Shown here: positions 42,239 through 51,620 of the stretch, piece after piece
How positions within the stretch are numbered: position 1 is the first letter of the stretch
How the letters are laid out: the number at the start of each line of letters is the position of its first letter
Assembly: GCA_963840275.1 (NCBI GenBank)
Contig: CAWIYK010000005.1
Coordinates: 1,302,001 to 1,366,000, forward strand
From: Actinophytocola sp963840275
Lineage (GTDB): Bacteria; Actinomycetota; Actinomycetes; Mycobacteriales; Pseudonocardiaceae
Length of the DNA stretch: 64,000 nt
Reading direction: 5' to 3'
Made by a program: the position numbers and the translations under genes
The notes under the pieces: model-generated
What the model was told of the DNA's origin: nothing
Database searches by the model: none
What the model saw: the letters and a program-made list of their open reading frames with translations, nothing else

Positions 42239-43389
42239 TCGGGCAGGTCGACGCCGTTGATCGCGCGCTCGACCAGCGCGGTGAGCGCCGCCATGTCGGG
42301 CTCGGGGGCCGGCTCGGAAGCATTGAGGCTCTGCACGTGCAGGCGGCCGATCTCCTGGTTGGCCTCGACGAACGAGCGCATCCGCGCTTCGTATCCCGCG
42401 AAGCCGGCCTCTGGGTCCCAGCCGGCCGTGGCCAGCTCCCCGGCCAGCAGGTACGCACCGACCAGGGCCAGCCCGGTGCCCCCTCCGGACATCGGCGACG
42501 AGCTGAACGCCGCGTCGCCGATCAGCCCGACCCGTCCGTTCGACCAGCGGTCCATCACCACCTGGGCGACCTGGTCGAGGTAGAAGTCCGGGGTGTCGTC
42601 CACGTGCGCGAGGATGCGCGGTGTCAACCAGCCCATGCCGGCCATCCGCTCACGCAGCAGGGTCTTCTGGGCGGCGACGTCGCGGTGGTCGACGTCGAAG
42701 TCGGCCGAGGGGAAGGAGAACATGGCCATTGCCCGGGTGGCGTCCTGGATCGGCCGCAGGAGCGCGGAGCGCCCGGACTCCCGGTGCTGGTAGTCGATCA
42801 GCCAGCGGTCCAGCCCGAACTCGTTGGGCACGCTGTAGAAGGCCAGCACGAGCCCGAGGTGGCGGACGAACCGCTCACGCGGCCCGAAGATCATCGTCCG
42901 CAGCGCCGAGTGCAGCCCGTCCGCGCCGACCACCAGGTCGAAGCGCCGCCGGCCGCCGCCCGCGAAGGCCACGTCGACTCCATCCGCGTCCTGGGTGAGC
43001 TCGGCGATCCGGTCGCCGAAGACGTACTCGACACCGTCCCGGGTGTCGTCGTAGAGCACCTGGGACAGGTCCCCGCGCAGGATCTCGATCTCCGAGATGT
43101 ACCCGTCGCCACCGTCGTCCTCCGCGCGGTAGGTCTCCAGCACCTTCCCGTCCACGTCCACGGTGTGCGCACCGGCGGTCTCGGTGCGGGCCGCGCGCAC
43201 CGCCGCGTCCAGCCCCATCCGCCGGATGACCTCCTTGGCCACCCCGCGCGCGTCCACCGCCTGCCCACCGGGACGCAGCTCGGGAGCCCGCTCCACCACG
43301 GTCACCTCGGCCCCTCGCCGGCGCAACCAGTGAGCCAGCGCGGGCCCCGCGATGCTCGCCCCCGCCACCAAGACCCTGGTACCGCTCAC
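42172..43389 (-). CDS. FAD-dependent monooxygenase (PHBH/TetX-like)
   Basis: 405 residues. FAD-binding GASIAGPALAHWLRRRGAEV at the start, DG-motif LVVGADGLHSALR near 155, and the second FAD motif GRVGLIGDAAFSSSPMSGGG near 295. This is the class A flavoprotein monooxygenase family that hydroxylates aromatics or tetracycline-like substrates. It faces the phosphonate cluster convergently and is separated from it by the ClpP remnant, so it is probably not part of it. Confidence 0.88.
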   Translation of the reverse strand: MSGTRVLVAGASIAGPALAHWLRRRGAEVTVVERAPELRPGGQAVDARGVAKEVIRRMGLDAAVRAARTETAGAHTVDVDGKVLETYRAEDDGGDGYISEIEILRGDLSQVLYDDTRDGVEYVFGDRIAELTQDADGVDVAFAGGGRRRFDLVVGADGLHSALRTMIFGPRERFVRHLGLVLAFYSVPNEFGLDRWLIDYQHRESGRSALLRPIQDATRAMAMFSFPSADFDVDHRDVAAQKTLLRERMAGMGWLTPRILAHVDDTPDFYLDQVAQVVMDRWSNGRVGLIGDAAFSSSPMSGGGTGLALVGAYLLAGELATAGWDPEAGFAGYEARMRSFVEANQEIGRLHVQSLNASEPAPEPDMAALTALVERAINGVDLPDYTGVPDSGAPAAPPITSSTRP

Positions 43390-43528
43390 TTACGCCCCCT
43401 GCTCACCCGTCCGGACCACCGGCTGGATCGTACAGCGGCCCACCGCCCCGGACCGGCGGTTCCAGCTCGCTCGCAGTCCGGCACTCCTACAACGGAACAC
43501 ACGCGTCCACCCGGGAGTTGAGGGTGGC

Positions 43529-44302
43529 ATGAGTCAACTCGTGGACCGCACGGTCACCGCCCTCCGTTCCGAGCACGACATGCTCGCCGGTCTTGTCCGC
43601 ACCCTCACCGATGACCAGCTGGGCACCTCCAGCGGTGCCGCGGAGTGGACTGTCGCCCAGGTCCTGTCCCATCTTGGCAGCGGTGCGGAGATCGGCCGGG
43701 CGCCGATCGCCAGGGCCGCCGGTGAGACCGCGGCGGTCGAGGACAACCAGGCGATCTGGGCCCGCTGGGACGCGTCCGCGCCGCGCGCGCAGGCTGAGGG
43801 CTTCCTGGAGTACAACGGCCGCTGGCTCGACCTGGTCGAGGCGCTGACGCCCGAGCAGCGTTCGTCGCTGACCGTCGACCTCGGGTTCCTGCCGGAGCCG
43901 GTCTCGCTACTGACCGCCCTGGGGATGCGGCTCAGCGAGGTGGCCAACCACTCGTGGGACGTGCGGGTGGCCTTCGACCCGGATGCCGGGGTGGACGCCG
44001 ACTCGGCCGCGGTGCTCGTCGATCTCCTGGCCGGGCCCGTGAGCTTCATGCTGGGCTTCCTCGCGAAGCCGGCCGAGCTGGAGGTCCCGGTGTCGGTTTC
44101 GGTCCCCGGGGCCGGTCTGGTGATCGATGACGCGGTCACCGTGGTGGACCACCTCGAGTCACCGTCGGCGACGTTCACCGGGCCGGCGGAGGCGTTCGTC
44201 CGGTTGGTCACTGGCCGTCTCAAGGCGCCGTACGACAAGGGCGTCACCGTCGAGGGCGCCGTCACGCTCGACGATCTGCGCCGGGTGTTCCCCGGCTTCT
44301 GA
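43529..44302 (+). CDS. DinB-fold maleylpyruvate isomerase-family protein
   Basis: 257 residues from the ATG at 43529 (GAGGGTGG upstream). N-terminal four-helix DinB/MDMPI domain: RTVTALRSEHDMLAGLVRTL, EWTVAQVLSHLGSGAEI, MRLSEVANHSWDVRVAFDP, with His residues placed for metal. The C-terminal part (GPAEAFVRLVTGRLKAPYDK) resembles the SCP2-like half of mycothiol-dependent enzymes. Probably a mycothiol-linked transferase or isomerase of unknown substrate. Stands alone. Confidence 0.82.
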   Translation: MSQLVDRTVTALRSEHDMLAGLVRTLTDDQLGTSSGAAEWTVAQVLSHLGSGAEIGRAPIARAAGETAAVEDNQAIWARWDASAPRAQAEGFLEYNGRWLDLVEALTPEQRSSLTVDLGFLPEPVSLLTALGMRLSEVANHSWDVRVAFDPDAGVDADSAAVLVDLLAGPVSFMLGFLAKPAELEVPVSVSVPGAGLVIDDAVTVVDHLESPSATFTGPAEAFVRLVTGRLKAPYDKGVTVEGAVTLDDLRRVFPGF

Positions 44303-44446
44303 CGGAACCGCGTTGAAGTTGGCGAGCCTCCTGTAACTACATCGGCTCTTGATGTCCGATGGTGAGATTTCACGTGATGCGTGCGATTCACCAAGACTGG
44401 TGTCCGAGGACGATATCGTCGATTGACCTGGTCGACAGGCGAGCTG

Positions 44447-44480
44447 CCGTGGCCCCGCCTGCGGGCAGGCGGGGCCACGG
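44447..44480. terminator. strong bidirectional hairpin terminator
   Basis: A perfect 14-base stem (CCGTGGCCCCGCCT / AGGCGGGGCCACGG) with loop GCGGGC between the convergent DinB-type and small secreted protein genes. The stem can extend into the loop. Confidence 0.75.
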
Positions 44481-44491
44481 ACGAAGTCGGA

Positions 44492-44749
44492 TCAGGTGAA
44501 GAGGATCAGGTGCCACTCGCCTTGGTGGGCACCTCCGTTGGTGACCTTGGCGCAGTTCCAGTCGTAGGCGAAGCCCTGCTGGACCCTGTTGTGGCCCGCC
44601 TGGTTGCAGCCGAGCTGGGTGGGGAAGTAGCCGCCGTGTACCTGGTCCGCGCTGGCAGGGCCCGCCGTCACGACGGCGGTCGACAGGGCCGCGGCGACGA
44701 CGACACCTGCGACGCCGGCGCGGGACAAGATCTTTCTGGCAGATTTCAT
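44492..44749 (-). CDS. small secreted protein, function unknown
   Basis: 85 residues from the ATG at 44749 (AGAGGAA upstream). Signal peptide MKSARKILSRAGVAG, then VVVAAALSTAVVTAGPASA with ASA cleavage. The mature 50 residues have two Cys (LGCNQ, WNCAK) and end GEWHLILFT. Family not recognised. It is divergent from the XRE-NB-ARC gene, repeating the arrangement of an NB-ARC gene beside a small secreted protein seen at 1814-5083. Confidence 0.72.
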   Translation of the reverse strand: MKSARKILSRAGVAGVVVAAALSTAVVTAGPASADQVHGGYFPTQLGCNQAGHNRVQQGFAYDWNCAKVTNGGAHQGEWHLILFT

Positions 44750-44954
44750 GAGTATTCCTCTTTCCCTCGCGATACTCGATTCCGCCGAGCCGATTTCCAC
44801 CCGCTCGAATTCCGTATTCAACGGCAGTCCCCGAGACGAAAGCCACGAACAACCACCGGAACCTTCGCTGCCCGGAAGTTCCGGTTGCCACCCACCGTGA
44901 CATGCGTCGTTACCACCCGTATGAGCCTCGCGCGACGTCCGACTTGGCTATTGA

Positions 44955-47318
44955 ATGTCACCCAGGAGGTGGTCGACGCTGCTACGCGACTTACGGAAGG
45001 CCGCGGGCCTCACCCAGGAACAGCTCGCCGAACGCACGGGCCTGACCGTGCGGGCGATCAGCAACATCGAACGCGGCCGGGTGGCGCGGCCGCACCGGCA
45101 CTCGCTGGAGGTGCTGGCCCGGGGCCTCGGCCTGACCGCCCACCGCGTCGACGAGTTCGTCGGCGCCTACCTTCCCCCTGGGACTACGAGTGCGTATCCG
45201 GCTGTGCCGGCGCAGTTGCCCGCCCACGGGGCGATGTTCACCGGGCGGCACCGGGAGCTCGACGAGCTGGACCGGCTGCTCGCCGCCCGCGACGACACCG
45301 TGGTCGTGGTCGCTGTCGACGGCATGGCCGGGGTCGGCAAGACCGCGCTCGCCGTGCACTGGGCGCACCGGGTCCGCGACCGGTTCTCGGGTGGCCAGCT
45401 CTTCGCGAACCTGCGCGGCTACGGCCCAGGCGACCCGGTCGACCCGGCGAGCGTCGTGCACTCGTTCCTGCGCGCGATGGGCGTGCCCGCCGAGGAGGTG
45501 CCCGCCGGCCTGGACGAGCGATCCGCCCTGCTGCGCAGCATGCTCGCGACCCGTCCGGTGCTGATCGTGCTCGACAACGCGCGATCCGCCGAACAGGTCC
45601 GCCCGCTGATCCCCGGTGAGCCGGGGTCCCTGGTACTGGTGACCAGCCGCAGCTCCTTACGCGGGCTGACCGTCAGCGACCAGGCACACCGGCTCACCCT
45701 CGCCGAGTTCACCGAGTCCGAGTCCGTCGAACTGCTCACCCGGCTGCTCGGCCACGTGCGGGTGGCCGCGGACGGGGCAGCCGTCGCGGAGGTGGCCGCC
45801 TGGTGCGGGGGCCTGCCGCTGGCACTGCACATCGTCGCCGAGCGCTCGGCCCGGGACCGGACGGTCGCCGACGTGGCGGCGGAGTTGGCAGACCAGCACC
45901 GCAGGCTGGAGGTGCTGACCACCGGCGAGGACGCCACATCGGTGTCGGCGGTGCTCTCGTGGTCCTACCGCGGCCTGCCCGAGCCGGCCGCCGCGGCGTT
46001 CCGCAGGCTCGGCGTCCACCCCGGCGCGCACTGGGACCTGGCAGCGGCCGCCGTGCTGCTCGGCACGGACGTCCACGCGGCACGCGGGTTGCTCGACGTG
46101 CTGGTCGACCGGCACCTGCTCGAGCGCCGGGACGACGGCCGCTACGAGTTCCACGACCTCCTGCGCGCCTATGCCGCGACGGTGTGCGAGCAGGACGACG
46201 GCGCGTGCCGGACCGCGGCCCTGCGCGGGCTGTTCGACCACTACGTCAGCCAGGCCGTGGTGGCAGCGGACCTGCTCGCGCCACGGGACCCGCACCGGAG
46301 GCCGGTGCTGGGCACGTTGCTCGAGGCCCGGGTGCCGGATCCGCCGGCGTGGCTGGCCACCGAGCTACCGACCCTGCTGACCGTCGCCGAACAGGCGGGG
46401 CGGACCGGTGTGGCGACCCACGCCCGGGACCTGGCGACCGTGTTGTGGCACGGCTTGCGGGTGCACGGCCACTACGACGCCGCCCGGACGTTGCACGCGC
46501 TGGCCTTGGCCGAGGCGCGGGGGCACGACGACACGCCGGGCGTGCGGCAGGCGCTCATCGACCTCGGCGCCACGTGCGCCCGGCTGGGCAACTACGACGA
46601 GGCCGTTCGCCACCTGGAGGAGTGCCTCGCCATCGAGGGCGCGCCCCTGCTGACCGGGCGGGCGCTGAACACGCTGGGCATCGTCCACGCGCAGCTCGGC
46701 AGGTACGAGCCGGCTGCCACCCACCTGCACCGGGCGGTGGCGTTCGCGCGGGAGACCGGCGACAGCTTCACCGAGAGCCGGGCACTCAGCAACCTCGGCT
46801 ACGTCCACGAGAGTCTCGGCAGACTGGCCGACGCCCGGCACAGCTACGAGCAGTGCCTGACCATCGCCGAGGCGACCGGCGACCGGTCGAGCCAGGCGAT
46901 CGCACTGCACAACCTGGGCGACGTGTACCGCGCGCTCGGCCGCTACCCGGAAGCGCTGGACTACCTGCACCGCTCGCTGGCGGTGAGCCGGCCCAACGGT
47001 CACCGCGAGGCGGAAGGCTACGCACTGGCCTACCTGGGGAATGTCCACGGCGAGTTGGACGACCTGGACGAGGCGCGCCGCTACGGGCGGGCCGCCCTGG
47101 CCATCGCCACCGACACCGGCATCCGTCCACTGCAGACACTCGTGCACAACGCCCTCGGCGACAACGCCCGAGCGAGGGGAGCCGTGCCCGAGGCACTGGC
47201 CCACTACTCCCGGGCCCTCGACCTGGCCCGCAGCACCCAGGAACAGCACGAGGAACTCCGCGCCCTGAACGGCATCACCGCCACCCACGGTGTCCGGGGG
47301 CCAAGCTCGACTCCGTAG
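44955..47318 (+). CDS. XRE helix-turn-helix/NB-ARC/TPR regulator
   Basis: 787 residues. Residues 8-65 are an XRE-type HTH (LRDLRKAAGLTQEQLAERTG, RAISNIERGRV). NB-ARC follows: P-loop GMAGVGKT near 123, VLIVLDNA, LVLVTSR, GGLPLALHIVAER, and the winged-helix FHDLLRAYAATV. TPRs fill residues ~510-780 (LSNLGYVHESLGRLADARHS, LHNLGDVYRALGRYPEALDY). The ATG at 44955 lacks an upstream Shine-Dalgarno sequence, yet AGGAGG lies at 44963-44968 inside the frame, about 10 bases before an in-frame CTG; the true start may be downstream. Confidence 0.88.
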   Translation: MSPRRWSTLLRDLRKAAGLTQEQLAERTGLTVRAISNIERGRVARPHRHSLEVLARGLGLTAHRVDEFVGAYLPPGTTSAYPAVPAQLPAHGAMFTGRHRELDELDRLLAARDDTVVVVAVDGMAGVGKTALAVHWAHRVRDRFSGGQLFANLRGYGPGDPVDPASVVHSFLRAMGVPAEEVPAGLDERSALLRSMLATRPVLIVLDNARSAEQVRPLIPGEPGSLVLVTSRSSLRGLTVSDQAHRLTLAEFTESESVELLTRLLGHVRVAADGAAVAEVAAWCGGLPLALHIVAERSARDRTVADVAAELADQHRRLEVLTTGEDATSVSAVLSWSYRGLPEPAAAAFRRLGVHPGAHWDLAAAAVLLGTDVHAARGLLDVLVDRHLLERRDDGRYEFHDLLRAYAATVCEQDDGACRTAALRGLFDHYVSQAVVAADLLAPRDPHRRPVLGTLLEARVPDPPAWLATELPTLLTVAEQAGRTGVATHARDLATVLWHGLRVHGHYDAARTLHALALAEARGHDDTPGVRQALIDLGATCARLGNYDEAVRHLEECLAIEGAPLLTGRALNTLGIVHAQLGRYEPAATHLHRAVAFARETGDSFTESRALSNLGYVHESLGRLADARHSYEQCLTIAEATGDRSSQAIALHNLGDVYRALGRYPEALDYLHRSLAVSRPNGHREAEGYALAYLGNVHGELDDLDEARRYGRAALAIATDTGIRPLQTLVHNALGDNARARGAVPEALAHYSRALDLARSTQEQHEELRALNGITATHGVRGPSSTP

Positions 47319-47399
47319 CCGAAGTGGCGTTCCACCCAGGTGAGGGTGGTTTGGCGGAGCCAGTGGGTCGAGATTCCTTGGGCGGTATGGTTGCTCCGC

Positions 47400-48323
47400 A
47401 TGACCAGGATCGAGAACGAGATCACCGCGGGTCTCATCCGCGACCTGCTGCGGGACCAGCATCCGGACCTGGCCGAGCTGCCCCTCCGCGAGGTGGAAGG
47501 CGGCTGGGGCAACCAGATGTGGCGCCTCGGGGACGAGCTGGCCGTGCGGATCCAGCGCATGGACACCGGCCCCGGTCACCAGCTCAAGGAGCGTCGCTGG
47601 CTGCCGCTTCTCGCCCCACGCCTGCCACTGCCGATCCCCGTCCCGGTGCGGAGTGGTGCGCCCTCCGAGCGTTTCCCCAAGATTTGGACGGTCATGACAT
47701 GGGTGCCGGGCCTGCCGCTGGACCACGGGTCGATCACCCGCGGCGAGCACGCGGCCGACGCCCTGGCGGCGTTCCTCCGGGCGATGCATGTGGCAGCGCC
47801 CGCCGACGCACCGGTTGATACGGGCCGCGGCGCGCATCCCAAGGACTGCACGGACGGCTTCGACCAGTTCTTCGACTCCGTCGACGCTGACGCGATCGGC
47901 TCCGACGCCGCCGAGGTCCGGGCCGTCTGGGACGACGCCGTCGCGGCCCCCGCATGGGAGGGTCCGCCGGTGTGGGTGCACGGCGACCTGCATCCCGCGA
48001 ACGTCGTCGTCGCCGACGGGACGCTTGCGGGCGTTGTCGACTTCGGCGACCTGTTCGTCGGCGACCCGGCGTCGGACCTGGCGGCCGCCTGGGTGCTGCT
48101 GCCGGCGGGCGCGGCCACACGCTTCTTCGCCGCGTACACGGACGCTGACGAGGCGACGGTCCGGCGCGCCCGCGGGCTTGCCGCGCTGAAGAGCCTCTTC
48201 CTGATGCTGATGGGCCAGAACGGGGACCGCGGCCTGCCCGGCGGCAAGCCGGCATGGGGTCGGGCTGGACGGGCGGCGCTGGACCGGGTCCTGAGTGAGC
48301 GTCTGACCCGATTCCACGAGTAG
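47400..48323 (+). CDS. aminoglycoside phosphotransferase (APH)-family kinase
   Basis: 307 residues. APH/choline kinase fold: GGWGNQMWRLGDELAVRI (nucleotide loop), the catalytic VWVHGDLHPANVVV (Brenner motif H-G-D-x-H-x-x-N) near 193-206 and VVDFGDLFVGDPASDLA (DFG-like Asp). The C-terminal half is helical. Such proteins phosphorylate aminoglycosides, macrolides or small metabolites; sequence alone does not give the substrate. It follows the NB-ARC gene by 81 bases. Confidence 0.87.
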   Translation: MTRIENEITAGLIRDLLRDQHPDLAELPLREVEGGWGNQMWRLGDELAVRIQRMDTGPGHQLKERRWLPLLAPRLPLPIPVPVRSGAPSERFPKIWTVMTWVPGLPLDHGSITRGEHAADALAAFLRAMHVAAPADAPVDTGRGAHPKDCTDGFDQFFDSVDADAIGSDAAEVRAVWDDAVAAPAWEGPPVWVHGDLHPANVVVADGTLAGVVDFGDLFVGDPASDLAAAWVLLPAGAATRFFAAYTDADEATVRRARGLAALKSLFLMLMGQNGDRGLPGGKPAWGRAGRAALDRVLSERLTRFHE

Positions 48324-48417
48324 ACCGGCGGCATACTTCGACTGTCGGACGAGGTGGACGGCGCGATCCTGGCCGTGCTGGCGAAGAACGGCTGTTCTGT
48401 CACCACATCACCGGCAA

Positions 48418-48912
48418 CTACAGACGCGGCGACCGCCACTCCGCCACTTTCTGCGCCTTCAGGGTTGAGTTCCCGGTGCCTGTCGAGCCATGGCGGTGTC
48501 TGCCCGAGCCCGGCCGCAGCTCTGTGGGATGTGCGTAGACCAGGGCAACGTTGCCGGCGACGAGCACGACCGAGGAGCGGGCATAGCGGTCCGCGAGGGA
48601 CCACACCTGCTGGCCCGTGGCCGCGTCGAGCCCGACGACCCGCTCGCCCGCCACGAACCTGGGCCACACACCTGGCGTCGCCCTGTATTGTCCACAGTGG
48701 ACTTGCGTCGCGCACGCGCACCGCCGCCACCGACGGTTCCCGTCCGACCAGGTAGCCGGCGAACAGCACCGGCTCGCCACCGACCTCGGCCACTGGCGCC
48801 CGGCCCGTGACGCTGACCAGCTCGACGCCCTTCGCGGTCGTGCCGACCCGCAGTTCCGGGTCGACCGTCCACACCGGTTCCCGGTGTCCGGCGCCACGAC
48901 GGCCGAGATCGC
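48418..48912 (-). pseudogene. PQQ-like beta-propeller protein remnant, frameshifted
   Basis: Two frames carry parts of one beta-propeller. One reads REPVWTVDPELRVGTTAKG, GGEPVLFAGYLVGREPSVAA and VRVRDASPLWTIQGDAR. The other continues VAGERVVGLDAATGQQVWSL and ADRYARSSVVLVAGNVALVY. These are typical propeller blades (LDAATGQQVW). No start or signal peptide remains, and the frame changes near 48690. Confidence 0.6.
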
Positions 48913-49242
48913 GGGTCCGGGTCGAGACCGACGGCGACCGGGTCGTGGTGGACGTCGCCGTGTCGGACGGCGGGCACCTGGCCTGCTCAATCATCTGCCT
49001 GCGCAAGCTCATTCTGAACTGATCACTAAACCGGCTCGACGTCACGTTCACCGCCAGCCATCGTGTCGGACCGTCCTGTCCGCTGCTCCGCCGGACGGCC
49101 GCGCGGATGATCGACGCGGCCGCCCCTCGCTCACCGCTGAGGCGCAGCCGCCTCACACCCGCGTTCTCGGACGGCGTTTGCCGCCGGGCCCGCCGGGCAT
49201 CCGCTCCGCACCCGCGGAACCGAGGCGAGGGTGAGGTACGGC

Positions 49243-49698
49243 ATGACCAAATCGTGGACGTCGGCCGGGCTCGTGCTCGGCATCGGTGTCGGCGGGTTCA
49301 TCGACGGGATCATCGCCCACCAGTTGCTGGAATGGCATCACATGCTCTCCGGCTGGTATCCGATGACGACCGGCGCGCACCTGCGAGCCAACATGATCGG
49401 CGACGCCTTGTTCCACCTCGCCTGTCTGATCATCGTGCTGGCCGGCATCGGTCTGCTGGCCGCGGCACGGCCGGCCGCCCCACCACACCGCGGGCGACGG
49501 CTCGCCGGCTGGATGCTTGCGGGCTGGGGCTGGTTCAACCTCGTCGAAGGCCTGGTCGACCATCAACTACTCGGCGTGCACCACGTCCGAACCGGTCCCC
49601 ATCAACTGGTCTACGACCTCGGCTTCCTCGCACTGGGCGCGGCACTCGTCATCGTCGGCACCTGGCTGGGCCGCACCCGGCCGCCCGCCCCACGCTGA
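49243..49698 (+). CDS. DUF2243 membrane protein
   Basis: 151 residues from the ATG at 49243 (GGTGAGG about 9 bases upstream). Four hydrophobic segments with conserved H and W residues: GIGVGGFIDGIIAHQLLEWH, LFHLACLIIVLAGIGLL, WGWFNLVEGLVDHQLLGVHH and DLGFLALGAALVIVGTWLG. The repeated GGFxDGIxxHQLLxWHH / GxxDHQLLGVHH pattern defines DUF2243, an uncharacterised membrane family whose histidines could bind metal. Stands alone. Confidence 0.88.
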   Translation: MTKSWTSAGLVLGIGVGGFIDGIIAHQLLEWHHMLSGWYPMTTGAHLRANMIGDALFHLACLIIVLAGIGLLAAARPAAPPHRGRRLAGWMLAGWGWFNLVEGLVDHQLLGVHHVRTGPHQLVYDLGFLALGAALVIVGTWLGRTRPPAPR

Positions 49699-50029
49699 CC
49701 GGGAACGCGCCGAACTGGAGGCGGTCACTTCCTCCGCCAGGCCGGCACCCACCGCCGAGGCAGCGTGTTGTGGATGACATCTCTGCGGGGAGCGAACAGA
49801 ACGGCTACGAGGACGATGGCAGCGCCGCTCAGTGCGGGGATTCTGCTCGGGACCTGGGAACGAGACCTATGTGGTCTGGTGAGCGGCGGTGCCTGGTCCG
49901 GACGAGACCCGTCCGGCATTCGGTTGGTTCGGCACGTTGGCGCGCTTTCCCATGGACTCTTCTCGTGTGACCCGGTTTGATCGTCGGGTCTGTTGGGTAC
50001 GGACTTTCGGACGAAGCGGGAGTTGCTTG
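49699..50029. other. intergenic stretch with no convincing gene
   Basis: 331 bases between the DUF2243 and kinase genes. On the minus strand about 49739-49870 a short hydrophobic frame (LSGAAIVLVAVLFAPRRD) could be the tail of a decayed membrane protein, but it is too short to assign. The kinase ribosome-binding site (GCGGGAG) is at the right end. Confidence 0.5.
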
Positions 50030-51274
50030 ATGGATGCGGACGACAGACCCCTGCCCGACTGTGACGGCCGGCTGTTGGATGGCCGTTACCGGCTGGGCAG
50101 TCTGCTCGGGCGGGGCGGCGTCGCCACCGTGTACGACGCGATCGATGTCGTACTCGGGCGCCGGGTGGCGGTGAAGCTGTACCGGGCGGCGGACCCCGTC
50201 GGTCGGTACCGGTTCGCGTCCGAGGCACGGCTGCTGGCCGGCCTGTCCCATCCGGGTCTGGTGGCCGTGTACGACGTCTGCCTCGACGGTGACCAGCCTT
50301 TTCTGGTCCTCCAACTCGTTGACGGGCCCACTTTTCGTGACCTGATGGACGCCGGTCCGATGGAACCCGAGGCGGTGGCGCGGATGGCCGCGTCCCTCGC
50401 CGACGCCCTGGCCTACGTCCATGACCGTGACGTGGTCCACCGCGACGTCAAGCCGTCCAACATTCTCATCGACCCGTCCGGCGAGCCACGTCTCACCGAC
50501 TTCGGTCTCGCCCGCGTTCTCAGCGCGACCCACCTGACCGGGTCCGGCGAGTACGTCGGCACCGCCGCCTACCTGGCACCCGAGCAGATCACCGACGTCG
50601 ACGTCGGGCCGCCCGCCGATATCTACGCGCTGGGGCTCGTGTTGCTCGAATGCCTGACCGGACGGACCGAGTACACCGGCACCGCCGCCGAGACGGCACT
50701 GGCCCGCCTGTCCCGTCGACCGCGGATCCCAGAGGATCTCCCGCACGCGTGGCGGGTCGTGCTCGCGGCTATGACCGCACAGAATCCCGCCGACCGGCCG
50801 GCCGCCGCCCGCTGTGCGGTACTGCTGACCGCCCTGGGCAACGGACGAACGGCGGCTCTGCCCGCTGAGCCGGCCATACCGCCGCCACGGTCGCCATCCC
50901 AGTCACCATTTCAACGGACAGCCTTCCGGCCGGTGCACGCCGGGTTGGCGGCCCTGGCCCTGGCTGCGGCCGCCACGGTCGCCACAGTCGCCGTGACCAC
51001 CACGGACACGACCCCCGGTCATCCCACCGGCCAGGCGCCGGCGCCGGTACCGGAAACAGCACGCACCGAACCCGTCACCTCAGCCCCGCCCGTCGAGCCA
51101 CCCATGACGCCACTCCCGAACGTCGAGGTCGTTCCGCCGCCACCCCCACCGCCTGGTCAGAACACCATTCGAGTGCAACAGGACCACGGCCCGGCCGCCG
51201 TCCCGGCCGCGAAACCGACCAAGCCGCCCAACAACGGAAACAAAGGGAACGGCAAGGGACGCGGTAAAGGCTGA
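50030..51274 (+). CDS. membrane-anchored Ser/Thr protein kinase (PknB-like)
   Basis: 414 residues. Kinase domain 17-275: glycine loop LLGRGGVATVY, VAVKLYR (K49), catalytic HRDVKPSNILID near 138, DFGLARVL, GTAAYLAPEQ and DIYALGLVLLECLTG. A juxtamembrane linker leads to one hydrophobic segment (LAALALAAAATVATVAV, about 305-321). The outside part is short, Pro/Thr-rich, with a PPPPPPPG run and a basic Gly/Lys/Asn tail (NGNKGNGKGRGKG). No PASTA or sensor domain is present. The ATG at 50030 has GGGAG upstream. Confidence 0.92.
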   Translation: MDADDRPLPDCDGRLLDGRYRLGSLLGRGGVATVYDAIDVVLGRRVAVKLYRAADPVGRYRFASEARLLAGLSHPGLVAVYDVCLDGDQPFLVLQLVDGPTFRDLMDAGPMEPEAVARMAASLADALAYVHDRDVVHRDVKPSNILIDPSGEPRLTDFGLARVLSATHLTGSGEYVGTAAYLAPEQITDVDVGPPADIYALGLVLLECLTGRTEYTGTAAETALARLSRRPRIPEDLPHAWRVVLAAMTAQNPADRPAAARCAVLLTALGNGRTAALPAEPAIPPPRSPSQSPFQRTAFRPVHAGLAALALAAAATVATVAVTTTDTTPGHPTGQAPAPVPETARTEPVTSAPPVEPPMTPLPNVEVVPPPPPPPGQNTIRVQQDHGPAAVPAAKPTKPPNNGNKGNGKGRGKG

Positions 51275-51420
51275 CGTGGGTGTGGACGGCTTCGGCGATG
51301 TCGTGCAATGCGAGAATCTTGTCGACCAGCGTGGTGTCGATCGCGGCACCGGGCATGCCGAATGATGCGGAACTTGCCCGGTGGGCGTCACTCCGTCGAG
51401 GACGTGGACGCGGTGGTGCT

Positions 51421-51620
51421 GAGGTTCCGCTGACCAGGACGGAGTTCCGGCTGCTGTGCACGCTCGCATGGCCCGCGGCGACGTGGTCACTCGCGAACAG
51501 TTGCTGGAGCGGGTGTGGGAGTGCGGGTACTTCGGCGACACCCGGCTGTCGGACGTGCACGTCCGGGCAGCTACGCCGCAAGATCGAGCCGGACCCGGGG
51601 CGACCCGCTGAGGAAGATCC
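51421..51620 (+). pseudogene. OmpR-family response regulator C-terminal domain remnant
   Basis: The winged-helix output domain of a PhoB/OmpR-type regulator is spread over shifted frames: PLTRTEFRLLCTLA, then ARGDVVTREQLLERVWECGY and FGDTRLSDVHV, then QLRRKIEPDPGRP back in the first frame. Two frame changes and no receiver domain mark it as dead. 51621-51860 shows no recognisable gene. Confidence 0.65.

Noticed and set aside
42172..43389. FAD monooxygenase as a member of the phosphonate cluster
   Set aside because: It is convergent, separated by a ClpP remnant, and belongs to aromatic/tetracycline-type hydroxylases. Nothing ties it to phosphonate chemistry except proximity.
49739..49870. Possible tail of a metal ABC transporter permease on the minus strand
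   Set aside because: Only one hydrophobic segment is visible, too little to assign.
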